Source of the DNA: Microbacterium sp. Leaf151 | Lineage (GTDB): Bacteria; Actinomycetota; Actinomycetes; Actinomycetales; Microbacteriaceae | Length of the DNA stretch: 64,000 bases | Assembly: GCF_001424225.1 (NCBI RefSeq) | Contig: NZ_LMOR01000004.1 | Location: 894,485 to 958,484, forward strand | Direction: 5' to 3' | In this document: positions 38,097 to 46,208 of the stretch, in pieces | Position numbering within the stretch: position 1 is the stretch's first letter | Layout: the number at the start of each line of letters is the position of its first letter | The notes under the pieces: generated by a model | Database searches by the model: none | What the model saw: the letters and a program-made list of their open reading frames with translations, nothing else | What the model was told of the DNA's origin: nothing | Made by a program: the position numbers and the translations under genes

Positions 38097-38962
38097 GCCC
38101 CGCCCCTCACGTCTCGCTGCGCCTCGGCGTCTCGCTCGGCCTCGGCGCGCTCGACGGCACGCCGGGCCGTGCGCGCCGCGTCGGTGGCATCTTCGTGCTC
38201 GCCCTCCCGCCGCTGCACGGCGGTATCGGCATCCGCAGCGTCTTTCTCGGCGCGCGCAAGGTCGACGCGAAGAGCGTCCACACGCTCGTGCGCGCGGTCG
38301 GCTCTCTCGCGTGCCGCGGCGAGCTTCTTCTCGACCGAGGTCCGCTCGCGCTCGGCATCGGTGTGCGCCCGCTCCGCCTCGCGCACCGCCCGCTCGGCGG
38401 CCTTGCGCGCTCGGCGGGCGGCGAGGTCGTCGCGCGGGGGAGGCGTCGGCAGGGCGTCGGGGAGCGAGCCGGCGACCGCCTGGCCGAGGGCGTCGTCCTC
38501 GAGAGCGGCCAGGTCGATCGCTGACACGAGACGGCCCGTCAGAATGGCGGCGGCGGCCGTCTCGTCGACGATCGCGGCATTCACGCTCTTCTCCACGGCA
38601 TCCGCCATCGCGGCGCTCAACGGTGTGCCCGCACCAGCGGCCAGTTCACCTGCGCGGCGGGCGAGTGCCGAAACCAGCTGCCGTCGTTGCCGTCCGAGCC
38701 GCGCGAGCTCGGCGGCGTCCCGGTCGTCCTGCGCCTCGTGCAGCGCGCGCGACAGCTCCACCGCTTCGCCGAGCTGCCCGTCGCGCACGAGCAGGTTCAC
38801 GGCCCACGCGGCGACGGTGGGCTTGCGCAGCTTGGCGATCCGGCGGCCGACACCTCCGCCGATCTCGGCGGCGCGTTCGTTGCGGGCTGCGGTGAACCGC
38901 GCGGGCGGCAGGGCGAGCAGATCGACGGCGACCTCGTCGAGGCGTGCGTCGTCGTCGCTCAT
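38093..38962 (-). CDS. Coiled-coil hypothetical protein
   Basis: This 289-aa protein begins SDDDARLDEVAVDLLALPPARFTAARN and continues with helical segments; residues about 175-285 are a long Ala/Arg/Glu-rich coiled coil (repeated ERxxAxxAxE patterns). The N-terminal motif with RKPTVAAWAVNLL recurs in uncharacterised actinobacterial proteins I have seen, but no function is known to me. It overlaps the next gene by four bases. The ATG of MSDDD is preferred over one 36 bases upstream, which lacks coding character. Confidence 0.7.
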   Translation of the reverse strand: MSDDDARLDEVAVDLLALPPARFTAARNERAAEIGGGVGRRIAKLRKPTVAAWAVNLLVRDGQLGEAVELSRALHEAQDDRDAAELARLGRQRRQLVSALARRAGELAAGAGTPLSAAMADAVEKSVNAAIVDETAAAAILTGRLVSAIDLAALEDDALGQAVAGSLPDALPTPPPRDDLAARRARKAAERAVREAERAHTDAERERTSVEKKLAAARERADRAHERVDALRVDLARAEKDAADADTAVQRREGEHEDATDAARTARRAVERAEAERDAEAQRDVRGGA

Positions 38963-39013
38963 CCCCCTATTCTCCCCACCCGGGAGGGGCGTGACCACCC
39001 GCTCGCCGCGCGC

Positions 39014-39691
39014 TCAGAGCGAGACGATGCCCGGACGCGGGCCTCGGATCTCGCGATGCAGTCGCTCCATGCGCGCATCGAGTTCCGACGCGGTGTCGGC
39101 GGCGTTCTTCAACTCGTCCAGCAGCTCGGCCGGCACGAGGCGGTCGTACTTGTAGTAGATCTTGTGCTCCAGGCTGGCCCAGAAGTCCATCGCGATCGTG
39201 CGGAACTGCACCTCGACGGGCACGTCGACGCGCCCCGTCGACAGGTATACGGGCACCTCGACGATGACGTGGAGACTCTTGTAGCCGTTCGCCTTCGGCT
39301 GGGCGATGTAGTCCTTCACATCGCGCACGGTGATGTCGTCCTGCCGCGTGAGCAGGTCGGACAGACGGTAGGCGTCGTCGACGAAGCTGCACGTGATGCG
39401 GATGCCGGCGATGTCGGTGATCGCGGACCGGATCGAGTCGAAGTCGGCCTCGATGCCCTTGCGCCGCACCTTGTCGACGAGGCTGTCGGGCGACTTCACC
39501 CTGCTCGAGACGTGCTCGATCGGGTTGTACGCGTGCATCTCCTGGAACTCTTCGCGCAGGATCGAGATCTTCGTCTCGACCTCGGCGAGCCCGAACCGGT
39601 ACTCCATCAGGAAGCGTTGGAACTCGTCGCGCAGCGCCCTGAGCGCTGCACCGGAGACGGTGATCTGCTGATCGTCCAGCGCATCCGACAT
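39014..39691 (-). CDS. Small alarmone synthetase, RelA/SpoT domain protein
   Basis: The 225-aa protein contains only a RelA/SpoT synthetase domain: SSRVKSPDSLVDKVRRKG, DIAGIRITCSF, NGYKSLHVIVEVP and VEVQFRTIAMDFWASLEHKIYYK. No hydrolase, TGS or ACT domain is present, as in RelQ/RelP-type small alarmone synthetases. Such enzymes transfer pyrophosphate from ATP to GTP or GDP, making (p)ppGpp under envelope or translation stress. The start at MSDALDDQQ is preferred to one further upstream; TACCGT lies seven bases before it. A 45-aa gene precedes it by 43 bases. Confidence 0.9.
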   Translation of the reverse strand: MSDALDDQQITVSGAALRALRDEFQRFLMEYRFGLAEVETKISILREEFQEMHAYNPIEHVSSRVKSPDSLVDKVRRKGIEADFDSIRSAITDIAGIRITCSFVDDAYRLSDLLTRQDDITVRDVKDYIAQPKANGYKSLHVIVEVPVYLSTGRVDVPVEVQFRTIAMDFWASLEHKIYYKYDRLVPAELLDELKNAADTASELDARMERLHREIRGPRPGIVSL

Positions 39692-39734
39692 GGACACGAC
39701 GGTACCGACGATGACTACGAGGCCGCTGGGAGCC

Positions 39735-39872
39735 TCACCGTTGCGGCGGCTCCGATGCTCGCGGGACCAACTCGCCATCGATGACGTCGATGCCGATCAG
39801 GCTGCGGAAGACCTCCGGCAGATCGGGGTCGTCCGCGGGCTCGGAGTGCCGGGGGATCGGGGGGTATGTCAC
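39735..39872 (-). CDS. Small conserved-looking protein upstream of alarmone synthetase
   Basis: A 45-codon frame from GTG at 39870-39872 to TGA at 39735 has an excellent ribosome binding site (GAAGGAG, eight bases upstream). The product is acidic and proline-rich, with PDLPEVFRSLIGIDVIDGEL as its core, which looks like a helix plus a strand rather than random sequence. It lies on the same strand as, and 43 bases upstream of, the alarmone synthetase gene, so it may be co-transcribed. Function unknown. Confidence 0.55.
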   Translation of the reverse strand: MTYPPIPRHSEPADDPDLPEVFRSLIGIDVIDGELVPRASEPPQR

Positions 39873-39989
39873 GGCGCTCTCCTTCCGTGCGTCCCTCCAC
39901 TTTGTCAGGAGGCTCGCGCGCCCCCGGGTGGTCTTGACACCGCGCAATGCGGCGCGTACTTCCCCCGTGCTCTGGCGTATCGTGGCGGC

Positions 39990-40316
39990 ATGGGGACCAT
40001 TCATTACGGCGGAAGCGGCACGGTCGTCCACATCGAGGACCGTGCTCTCGCCCACCTCAAGGTCGTGATCTCGACGAAGCTGCGTCGCGGCGAGAGCTTC
40101 ACGCTCTCATGGCGTCACCGTGACGACGAGGAACGCGGACGCAGCACGCTGTGGCTGCATCCCGCGATCCCCCTGCGCTTCGTCTTCGACGAGGCCGAAC
40201 CGGCGACCCTGAGCCGCGAATGGATCGAGCGTCTGGCCGATTCGGCCAACTCCTCGGGCGGCATCCTGCTCGTTCCGGAAGACATGAGTCCGGCCGCGCA
40301 CTCCGGCACGGCCTGA
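39990..40316 (+). CDS. DUF7882-like protein, paralogue 1
   Basis: The 108-aa protein has the family core EDRALAHLKVVISTKLRRGESFTLSW, then TLWLHPAIPLRFVFDE and a C-terminal helix ending SSGGILLV. Databases have often labelled such Microbacteriaceae proteins 'ATP-dependent DNA ligase', but it has no nucleotidyl-transferase motif (no KxDG) and is far too short. It is very close to the paralogue at 40795. TATCGT lies exactly six bases before the ATG. Function unknown; a small DNA- or RNA-binding beta-rich fold is possible given the basic KLRRGES loop. Confidence 0.8.
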   Translation: MGTIHYGGSGTVVHIEDRALAHLKVVISTKLRRGESFTLSWRHRDDEERGRSTLWLHPAIPLRFVFDEAEPATLSREWIERLADSANSSGGILLVPEDMSPAAHSGTA

Positions 40317-40362
40317 GCCCGGCTCGCAGCGCGGCGGGCCATTGCTCGCGGAGACCGCGGGA

Positions 40363-40680
40363 TCAGCCCTCTTCGACGTGAGCGTCTTCGCTGGGCTCGG
40401 GTGTGATCGCGAGGCCGTTCGGGCCGGATGCGGCGAGCATCAGGTCTTCGACCCAGACGCGGTTGATTCGCGGCTGGCGGCTGCCGTAGAAGTGGAACTG
40501 GATCGGCACCGAGGGGTGCATCCAGAAGCTGCGACGCCCACTGCCGTCGCCGACCTCGACGTCGAACATGAACGACTCCGACCGGCGCAGTTTGTTCATC
40601 ACGACGATGCGCAGGTGCGCCAGCGTGCGGTCATCGATGTCGACCGCATTGGCCACGGTGTCGTAGATGAATCTGCCCAT
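40363..40680 (-). CDS. DUF7882-like protein, paralogue 3 (divergent sequence)
   Basis: The 105-aa protein retains the core DDRTLAHLRIVVMNKLRRSESF and FWMHPSVPIQFHFY, but the middle and C-terminus differ from the neighbouring two (it ends in an acidic EPSEDAHVEEG tail). It is convergent with paralogue 1 and divergent from paralogue 2. TAGGCT lies seven bases before its ATG. The sequence divergence suggests a specialised role rather than redundancy. Confidence 0.8.
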   Translation of the reverse strand: MGRFIYDTVANAVDIDDRTLAHLRIVVMNKLRRSESFMFDVEVGDGSGRRSFWMHPSVPIQFHFYGSRQPRINRVWVEDLMLAASGPNGLAITPEPSEDAHVEEG

Positions 40681-40794
40681 GTTCACGAGCCTAGTCGAGG
40701 AAAACAGAGCGCCCTCCTCATTCTCGGATGCCATGCCGGCTCGCCCGAATCAAGCCCTCGGGCCGGTGTCGCGCGGCGAGACTAACGTGCACGT

Positions 40795-41106
40795 GTGGGA
40801 ACGCTTTACTACGGAGATGCCGCGACGCCGATCGAGATAGACGATCGTGCGTTGGCGCACGTCAAGGTCGTCATCGCCACCAAGCTCCGTCGGGGCGAGA
40901 GCTTCACGCTGTCGTGGACGCACGGACCCGATCAGGAGGTGGGACGCAGCACGGTGTGGTTGCACCCGTCGATCCCGCTGCGCTTCGTGTTCGACGAGCC
41001 TGAGCCGGCCCTGCTCAGCCGCGCGTGGATCGAAGCCCTCGCGAACTCGGCCAACTCCTCGGGCGGGCTGCTTCTCGTCGAGGAGCCCCCGCACCCCGGG
41101 TCGTGA
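40795..41106 (+). CDS. DUF7882-like protein, paralogue 2
   Basis: The 103-aa protein is near-identical in pattern to that at 39990: YYGDAATPIEIDDRALAH, KLRRGESFTLSWTH, TVWLHPSIPLRFVFDEPEP and SSGGLLLVEE. It begins at GTG with TAACGT exactly six bases upstream, so it is probably leaderless. It ends one base before the convergent gene at 41108. Function unknown. Confidence 0.8.
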   Translation: MGTLYYGDAATPIEIDDRALAHVKVVIATKLRRGESFTLSWTHGPDQEVGRSTVWLHPSIPLRFVFDEPEPALLSRAWIEALANSANSSGGLLLVEEPPHPGS

Positions 41107-41107
41107 A

Positions 41108-41362
41108 TCAGACGCGCGGTTGATCGAGGATCTCGCGCGCGCCCTCTTCGACTGCGGTCGGTACGACGAGCGGGCGACCCGCCGAGAAGGCATCCCACTC
41201 ACGGAGGACGACGCCCTCGATGTGCGCGGGGTCTTCACCGGGGTACTGCGCGCGCAGACGCGTGACCACGTCGTGGAACGACGCCACCGGGACCCCGTCG
41301 ACGACGGCGACGATCTCAGCCGGGCGCGCGGTCGGGCGCTTCTCGACAGCGCGTTCGTCCAT
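41108..41362 (-). CDS. Small helical protein (three-helix-bundle dimerisation type)
   Basis: The 84-aa protein has the pattern HDVVTRLRAQYPGEDP-AHIEGVV-REWDAFSAGRP-VPTAVEEGAREIL, resembling the short three-helix dimerisation domain proteins common in Actinobacteria. No catalytic residues are evident. It is convergent with the second DUF7882-like paralogue (one-base gap). Confidence 0.6.
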   Translation of the reverse strand: MDERAVEKRPTARPAEIVAVVDGVPVASFHDVVTRLRAQYPGEDPAHIEGVVLREWDAFSAGRPLVVPTAVEEGAREILDQPRV

Positions 41363-41460
41363 GCGTAGATGGTTTCACGCCGCCCGGCCGGGGCCTAATA
41401 CTCCGCGGAAAAGTAGCTAGGCGACCTTCTCAGCCACGGATTCATCGTCGCGCGGCGGGG

Positions 41461-41988
41461 TCAGTGAGCGAGATCGGCGTCGACGGGGTGCGGGTCGACC
41501 TGGTCGACGGCATCCTGCAGCCGGCCCAGGCAGGCGATGACGGCCGCGCTCTCTTCCGGGGTCATGTCGACCACGGCCGCCATCATGCGCGAGTGCATGG
41601 ACCCGAGGGTGGCGCGCACCTCGTCGTCGCTCGCGGACGTGGCGACGATGAAGATGCTGCGGCGGTCGGTGGGGTGCGGCACCCGCACCACGTGGCCGGA
41701 CTTCTCGAGGCGGTCGACGATCGCCGTGGTGGATGCGGTCGACACCCCCAGGTAGCGCGTCAACTCGCTGGGCGAGACCTGCCGCTCCTGACCCGCTGCC
41801 CTCAGCAGGTATCGCAGGACGAGGAGCTCGTTCTCGCCCATCGACATCGAGTCGCGGGTGCGTCGCCGCATCGCCACCTCGGCGGCCCGGTACACGCGGA
41901 AGGCCTGGAGCACGTCGACGGCGCGTCGGCGGCGATCCTCTTCGCTCGCGCCGTACCAGTAGCGCGACGACTCCGACCCGTTTACCAC
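41461..41988 (-). CDS. MarR-family transcriptional regulator
   Basis: The 175-aa protein has a MarR winged helix (ELLVLRYLLRAA; SPSELTRYLGVSTASTTAIVDRLEKSGHV; wing PTDRRSIFI) flanked by dimerisation helices. It begins at GTG with TAAGAT exactly six bases upstream. It is divergent from a second MarR gene at 42125 with a 136-base gap. The ligand is unknown; MarR proteins typically sense phenolics, oxidants or drugs and repress neighbouring genes. Confidence 0.9.
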   Translation of the reverse strand: MVNGSESSRYWYGASEEDRRRRAVDVLQAFRVYRAAEVAMRRRTRDSMSMGENELLVLRYLLRAAGQERQVSPSELTRYLGVSTASTTAIVDRLEKSGHVVRVPHPTDRRSIFIVATSASDDEVRATLGSMHSRMMAAVVDMTPEESAAVIACLGRLQDAVDQVDPHPVDADLAH

Positions 41989-42124
41989 CAGGGCATCTTA
42001 TGACAGCCCGGCTCGTCCAGCCCCCTGCCCAGGCATGTGGAGGGCGGGTACCATGCAATTAGAGTGGCTGACTACTTGATCGGTCCCGAAGACACTAACT
42101 CATCGAGATATCCGAGGAGGCGAG

Positions 42125-42613
42125 ATGCGAGACCCGGCGACAGCGGACGACGTGGTGAAGGCACTCAACGACCTCACCGATTCGGGCATCGCCTCCGAGC
42201 GTGCGGCGCTGCAATCCCTGGGCATCGGTCCCAACGATGCGAAAGTCCTGCGGTTCCTGCTGCAGCGCGCGGACGACGCCGAACCCGTCACCCCCCGCAT
42301 ACTCGCTGCGATGCTCGGCATCTCGTCGGCGGCGACGACGGCGCTCATCGACCGCCTCGCGGACGCGGGCTGGGTGACGCGGGAGCCGTATCCCGGTGAC
42401 CGGCGCTCCATCGTCGTGCGCGAGACCATCGACGCCGCGTCGCCCGCGCGTCGCATCCTCGCCGTCCGACGTGCGTCCGCCGTCGCCGCGGCCGCGCGAC
42501 TGGGTCCGGAGGAACGGCGCATCGTCGCCGACTTCCTCGATGACATCGCCCGCAGCGAGACCGAGGACATGGGCGAGATGTGCCCCAACGACGAAGCGCC
42601 CCGCACAACCTGA
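42125..42613 (+). CDS. MarR-family transcriptional regulator
   Basis: The 162-aa regulator has the same architecture as its divergent neighbour (DAKVLRFLLQRA; TPRILAAMLGISSAATTALIDRLADAGWV; wing PGDRRSIVV), but a different N-terminus. It is preceded by GAGGAGG, so unlike its neighbour it has a conventional ribosome binding site. The similarity of wing and recognition helix suggests related operators and cross-regulation in the shared 136-base gap. A terminator overlaps its 3' end. Confidence 0.9.
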   Translation: MRDPATADDVVKALNDLTDSGIASERAALQSLGIGPNDAKVLRFLLQRADDAEPVTPRILAAMLGISSAATTALIDRLADAGWVTREPYPGDRRSIVVRETIDAASPARRILAVRRASAVAAAARLGPEERRIVADFLDDIARSETEDMGEMCPNDEAPRTT

Positions 42614-42636
42614 ATCCCAGGTGTCGGGGCGCTTCG
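42592..42636. terminator. Bidirectional terminator at convergent MarR/DUF3072 genes
   Basis: CGAAGCGCCCCG (42592-42603) and CGGGGCGCTTCG (42625-42636) form a perfect 12-bp stem, extended by ACCT/AGGT nearer the loop. The left arm overlaps the last codons of the MarR gene. It lies between convergent genes and can terminate both. Confidence 0.75.
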
Positions 42637-42645
42637 CGCGTTCGA

Positions 42646-42885
42646 TCAGGCGTTGCCGCGGCCCGTCTCGTTCTGCAGGCGCTCGATCTGCTCGGAGGCC
42701 TCGGCTTTGTTGAGATCGGCGGGGATCTCCTCGCCCGCCTCGCGCGCGAGCGTGTCGAGGTAGCTGCGCTGGGGAGCAGTCATCGGCTCGTCGCCGGTGA
42801 CCCAGTCGGACGGGTCCTTCTCGGCCGGGTTCTCACCCTCGCGGACGGCACCCAGGGTCTCTTCTTCACGGGAGGAATCGCTCAT
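42646..42885 (-). CDS. DUF3072 family protein
   Basis: The 79-aa acidic protein carries the DUF3072 motif DPSDWVTGDEPMTAPQRSYL followed by DTLAREAGEEIPADLNKAEAS. The family is small, cytosolic and widespread in Actinobacteria, with no known function; the C-terminal segment resembles a SAP-like helical pair. TAGCCT lies exactly six bases before the ATG. Confidence 0.88.
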   Translation of the reverse strand: MSDSSREEETLGAVREGENPAEKDPSDWVTGDEPMTAPQRSYLDTLAREAGEEIPADLNKAEASEQIERLQNETGRGNA

Positions 42886-42963
42886 GAACCGAGGCTAGGC
42901 GCGTTCCGTGGCGCGGGACCCGGGATTGACAGGGCGTTCAGGCGTGTACGGCATCCTGGTCTG

Positions 42964-43935
42964 ATGGCTGATGACTCTCGCCCCGCCGACGTGCAGGTCG
43001 ACACGTACCGCCGGGGTGACGCGCGCACGCGGGTGACACGCGTGTCGACGGGGACGGACACGGGCCGGTCGTTCGTGCTCGTCGCCGGCATCGGGGTCGC
43101 TTCGTCGTACTTCGAGTTCCTCGCGCCCCTGCTGGCCGAAGAGGGAGAGGTGTACGCCCTCGACCTGCCCGGTTTCGGCGGTGTCCCGGCATCCGGTGAG
43201 CACCCGACCGCGCAGTTCTTCGCCGATCAGGTGGAAGGGGTGATCGATCACTACGGTCTCACCGCGCCCGTGCTGATCGGTCACTCGATGGGCACGCAGG
43301 TCGTCACCGAGGTCCTCGCTCGACGCCGTCACCTGACGCACGCGGTGCTGGTGAGCCCGGTGGTCGACGAGACCGAGTCGAACGCGCTGCTGCAGGCCGT
43401 GCGCTTCGCGCAGTCCACCGTGCGCGAGTCGATCCACATCACCCTCCTGGCGGTCTCGGCCTACCTGCTGTGCGGATTCCTCTACTTCTTCGAGACGCTC
43501 CCGCACATGCTGCGATATCGGATCTCCGATCGCATCGGTGCGGGCCGAGCCACCGTGCTGCTCATCCGCGGAGAGTTCGACCGCCCCTCTCCCCGGCGCC
43601 TCCACTCGCGTCTGGTCGCTCGTGCAGCCGCCGCCCGACGGTGGGAGATCGAGGGGGCCGCACACTGCGTCGTCAACAGCCACGCGGTCGGCGTCGCCCG
43701 GCTGACGATGCAGCACGTGCGCGACGAGCTCGCACCGAAGGGGCGGATGCCGGCGGCCGAGGCCGCGGTCCCGCCCGCCGCGCACGCCGACATCCGTATG
43801 GTGCTCGGGGCGATCGCGAGTCGACTGGCGGAGTGGATCAGCGCGGCGCGCAAGGACGAGAACGGCGTGCAGCGGGCGAAGGCCCGGCATTCGCGCGTGC
43901 TGTGGAACGCCTATCGGCCCGGCTCCCGCGACTGA
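42964..43935 (+). CDS. Alpha/beta-fold hydrolase
   Basis: The 323-aa protein has the strand LVAGIGVASSYFEFLAPLL, the nucleophile elbow GHSMGTQ, an acidic residue in LLIRGEFDRPSP and a His in AAHCVVNSHA. A hydrophobic helix (LLAVSAYLLCGFLYFFE) in the cap suggests membrane association or a lipidic substrate. The C-terminal 70 residues are a helical extension of unknown role. CATCCT lies six bases before the ATG. Confidence 0.85.
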   Translation: MADDSRPADVQVDTYRRGDARTRVTRVSTGTDTGRSFVLVAGIGVASSYFEFLAPLLAEEGEVYALDLPGFGGVPASGEHPTAQFFADQVEGVIDHYGLTAPVLIGHSMGTQVVTEVLARRRHLTHAVLVSPVVDETESNALLQAVRFAQSTVRESIHITLLAVSAYLLCGFLYFFETLPHMLRYRISDRIGAGRATVLLIRGEFDRPSPRRLHSRLVARAAAARRWEIEGAAHCVVNSHAVGVARLTMQHVRDELAPKGRMPAAEAAVPPAAHADIRMVLGAIASRLAEWISAARKDENGVQRAKARHSRVLWNAYRPGSRD

Positions 43936-43970
43936 CGCCGCGGGCGTGCGAGGCTCGCTCGCCGTGACGA

Positions 43971-44039
43971 GCGGAGGAGCAGGGAGGAGCGGAGCGCCCG
44001 GCGGGCACATTGGTCCTCCTCAGCTCCCCCCTCCTCCGC
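43971..44039. terminator. Probable convergent terminator
   Basis: GCGGAGGAG (43971-43979) pairs with CTCCTCCGC (44031-44039), with further GGAG/CTCC pairing inside. It lies between the hydrolase gene and the convergent kinase gene. The loop is long, so confidence is limited. Confidence 0.45.
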
Positions 44040-44050
44040 CGGTCACCCGG

Positions 44051-45292
44051 TCAGCGCACGGGCGACGTCGCGTCGAGCGCGCGTTCCAGGGCCACCGCCG
44101 TCGCGAGACGGGCGGCGGCGGGAACCGCGGCGAGGAAGCCGCCGACGAACGTGTCGCCGAGTCCGATGGTCGTGGGATGCGCGGTGTCGACCACGAACGC
44201 GGGAACGCCGGTCGCCCCCCGCCTGCTCTCCGCCGCCGCGACGACCGCCGCGCCCCCGGCGTGCCGCGGCAGCCGCGCCGTGTCGTCGAGGTCGTCCACC
44301 GTGCAGGCGTCGCCCCGTCGGTAACGGGTGGCGGCCGTGCGCACCGCACTCTCGAGACCCACGCGATGCCGGGCGGAGTCGGGACCGACGGCGATCGCCC
44401 AGTACTTCGTGTGCACCACGAGCGCCCGCGCGGGGATCACCTCGTGCACCTCGGCGAGGGCGGCGACGACGTCGTCGGGTGAGAGCAGGTCGACCGGGCG
44501 ACCGAGGTACTCCTGCAACTCGTCCTCGTTCATGCCGTAGACGTCGATGCGGTCGAGCAGGCGTGCGCGCACGAGCGACGACAGCTCACGCCGGTAGAAC
44601 CCGGCGTCCTCGTAGTACACGAGTGCGTCGGCGGGGAGGTGCCGCATCGCCGCGGTGAGGTCGTCGAGACGACGCTCGAGCAGGGCGGCATCCTGCATCG
44701 TGTTGAAGCCGGAGACGAGGAAGGCCTCTGCTCCCGTCAGCGCCTCGCCCAGGTCGGCGGCGATCGCCATCTCGCGGTTGGGGGCGTCGTTGGCGAAGAT
44801 GAGGCGGTTGGATGCCGGGGCGGTCACCGTGGCATCCATCAGCTCGACGGTCGTGGCCTCGGGGTACTGCACGATGAGGTGCGGATCGAGGGTGTCCCGC
44901 GTCGCCGACGACACGATGCGCATCGTGGCCGGGAGCAGGCGCCGCACGTTGTCGTCGATGCTCACGAGGTGCTGCACCGTGGGCACGCCGATGCGGTCGA
45001 GGGCGATACCCGCGCGCACGCCCGTGCCGCCAAGGGTGATCTCGACGTCGAAGTGCGCGGCGAAGCGTTCGACGATGTCGCTGGAGAGGACGAAGCGCTC
45101 GCCTCCCCCGCCGGTGGCGAGGAAGGCGAGCACCGTCACGACGAGCGCGCGCTCGTCGATGATCGGCGTCGTGGTGGTCAGCTCGTCGAGACGGATGCGG
45201 TGACTCCGGGCGAGTGCCGAGAGCACATCGGCATCCCATCCGATCTCATAATCGACGGTGCCGCCGAGTCCGAGGACGAGGTCTCCCACCAT
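44051..45292 (-). CDS. ADP-dependent sugar kinase (glucokinase/phosphofructokinase family)
   Basis: The 413-aa protein resembles the ADP-dependent PFK/glucokinase family, best known from archaea: GLGGTVDYEI near the N-terminus, GGTGVRAGIAL, SGFNTMQD, YGMNEDEL, and the catalytic GLGDTF (Asp as general base) near residue 380. These enzymes phosphorylate glucose, fructose 6-phosphate or related sugars using ADP. It is the last gene of a DeoR-controlled transporter/aldolase cluster and probably prepares the bisphosphate substrate for the aldolase. Substrate and nucleotide donor are inferred from family only. Confidence 0.75.
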   Translation of the reverse strand: MVGDLVLGLGGTVDYEIGWDADVLSALARSHRIRLDELTTTTPIIDERALVVTVLAFLATGGGGERFVLSSDIVERFAAHFDVEITLGGTGVRAGIALDRIGVPTVQHLVSIDDNVRRLLPATMRIVSSATRDTLDPHLIVQYPEATTVELMDATVTAPASNRLIFANDAPNREMAIAADLGEALTGAEAFLVSGFNTMQDAALLERRLDDLTAAMRHLPADALVYYEDAGFYRRELSSLVRARLLDRIDVYGMNEDELQEYLGRPVDLLSPDDVVAALAEVHEVIPARALVVHTKYWAIAVGPDSARHRVGLESAVRTAATRYRRGDACTVDDLDDTARLPRHAGGAAVVAAAESRRGATGVPAFVVDTAHPTTIGLGDTFVGGFLAAVPAAARLATAVALERALDATSPVR

Positions 45293-45311
45293 GGTGCCGG
45301 TCTCCGATCTC

Positions 45312-46175
45312 TCAGTACAGGTCGGCCTTGCCGGCGGCGCCGAACAGGTCGATCTTCTCCGCCGCGGTGATCTTCATGGCGGCGATGGGCTCGGGCTGGA
45401 TCGCGTTGGGCTCGCGGAGACGCCGGTCGGTGCCGAGGATCTCGCGCATGCGGTCGTGGTAGGCCACCTTGATGTCGCTGGAGATGTTGATCTTGTTCAC
45501 GCCCAGCTCGACCGCACGGCGCAGCTCGGCATCCGGGTTGCTCGAGCCGCCGTGCAGCACGAGGGGAATGCCGACCGCGGCCTTGATCTCCTCGAGAAGG
45601 TCGTGACGCAGTTCGGGGCTCTTCTCGGCCGGGTACAGCCCGTGCGAGGTGCCGATCGCGATCGCGAGGCTGTCGACACCGGTCTGCTCGACGAAGCGCA
45701 CCGCGTCATCCACGTTGGTGTAGATGATCTCGGCAGCGCCGGATTCTCCGTAGCTGTCGTTCGCGCCGATGGTGCCGAGCTCACCCTCGACCTGCACGCC
45801 CACGGCGTGCGCGGCCTCGACGACCTTGCGGGTGAGGGCGACGTTCTGCTCGAACGGCTCGAGCGAGGCGTCGATCATCACCGAGGTGAAGCCCGACTGG
45901 ATCGCGACGATCATCTGCTCGTAGGTTCCGCCGTGGTCCCAGTGGATGGCGACGGGCACGCTCGAGCGGTGCGCGCGGGAGCGCATCGCCGCGATCAGGT
46001 CGGTCGTGATGTGCGAGACCTCGTCGGGGTGGATGGCGATGATGACCGGAGCGGACTTCTCTTCGCTGATGTCCATGATCCCGGTGAACATCGACCAGTC
46101 GCTGATGTTGAAGGCCGGGATGGCGAAGCTGTGGGCGTTCGCCACGTCGAGGATGGACTTGCCGGTGTAGAGCAC
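45312..46175 (-). CDS. Class II ketose-bisphosphate aldolase (GatY/KbaY/Fba type)
   Basis: The 287-aa enzyme has the class II zinc-dependent aldolase motifs: FNISDWSM, PVAIHWDHG (zinc His), VEGELGTIG, IGTSHG (zinc His), LHGGSSNP and NKINISSDIK. It cleaves fructose- or tagatose-1,6-bisphosphate (or the 1-phosphate) to triose phosphates. GTG at 46173-46175 has AAGGAGA upstream. It precedes the ADP-dependent kinase by 19 bases and follows two permease genes. Confidence 0.93.
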   Translation of the reverse strand: MLYTGKSILDVANAHSFAIPAFNISDWSMFTGIMDISEEKSAPVIIAIHPDEVSHITTDLIAAMRSRAHRSSVPVAIHWDHGGTYEQMIVAIQSGFTSVMIDASLEPFEQNVALTRKVVEAAHAVGVQVEGELGTIGANDSYGESGAAEIIYTNVDDAVRFVEQTGVDSLAIAIGTSHGLYPAEKSPELRHDLLEEIKAAVGIPLVLHGGSSNPDAELRRAVELGVNKINISSDIKVAYHDRMREILGTDRRLREPNAIQPEPIAAMKITAAEKIDLFGAAGKADLY

Positions 46176-46208
46176 GGAGATTCTCCTTGTTGGGTGGGGT
46201 CGGGTGGC

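Noticed and set aside
39990..41106. Annotation of the three small proteins as ATP-dependent DNA ligases
   Set aside because: They are 103-108 aa and lack the KxDG nucleotidyl-transfer motif and ligase domains.
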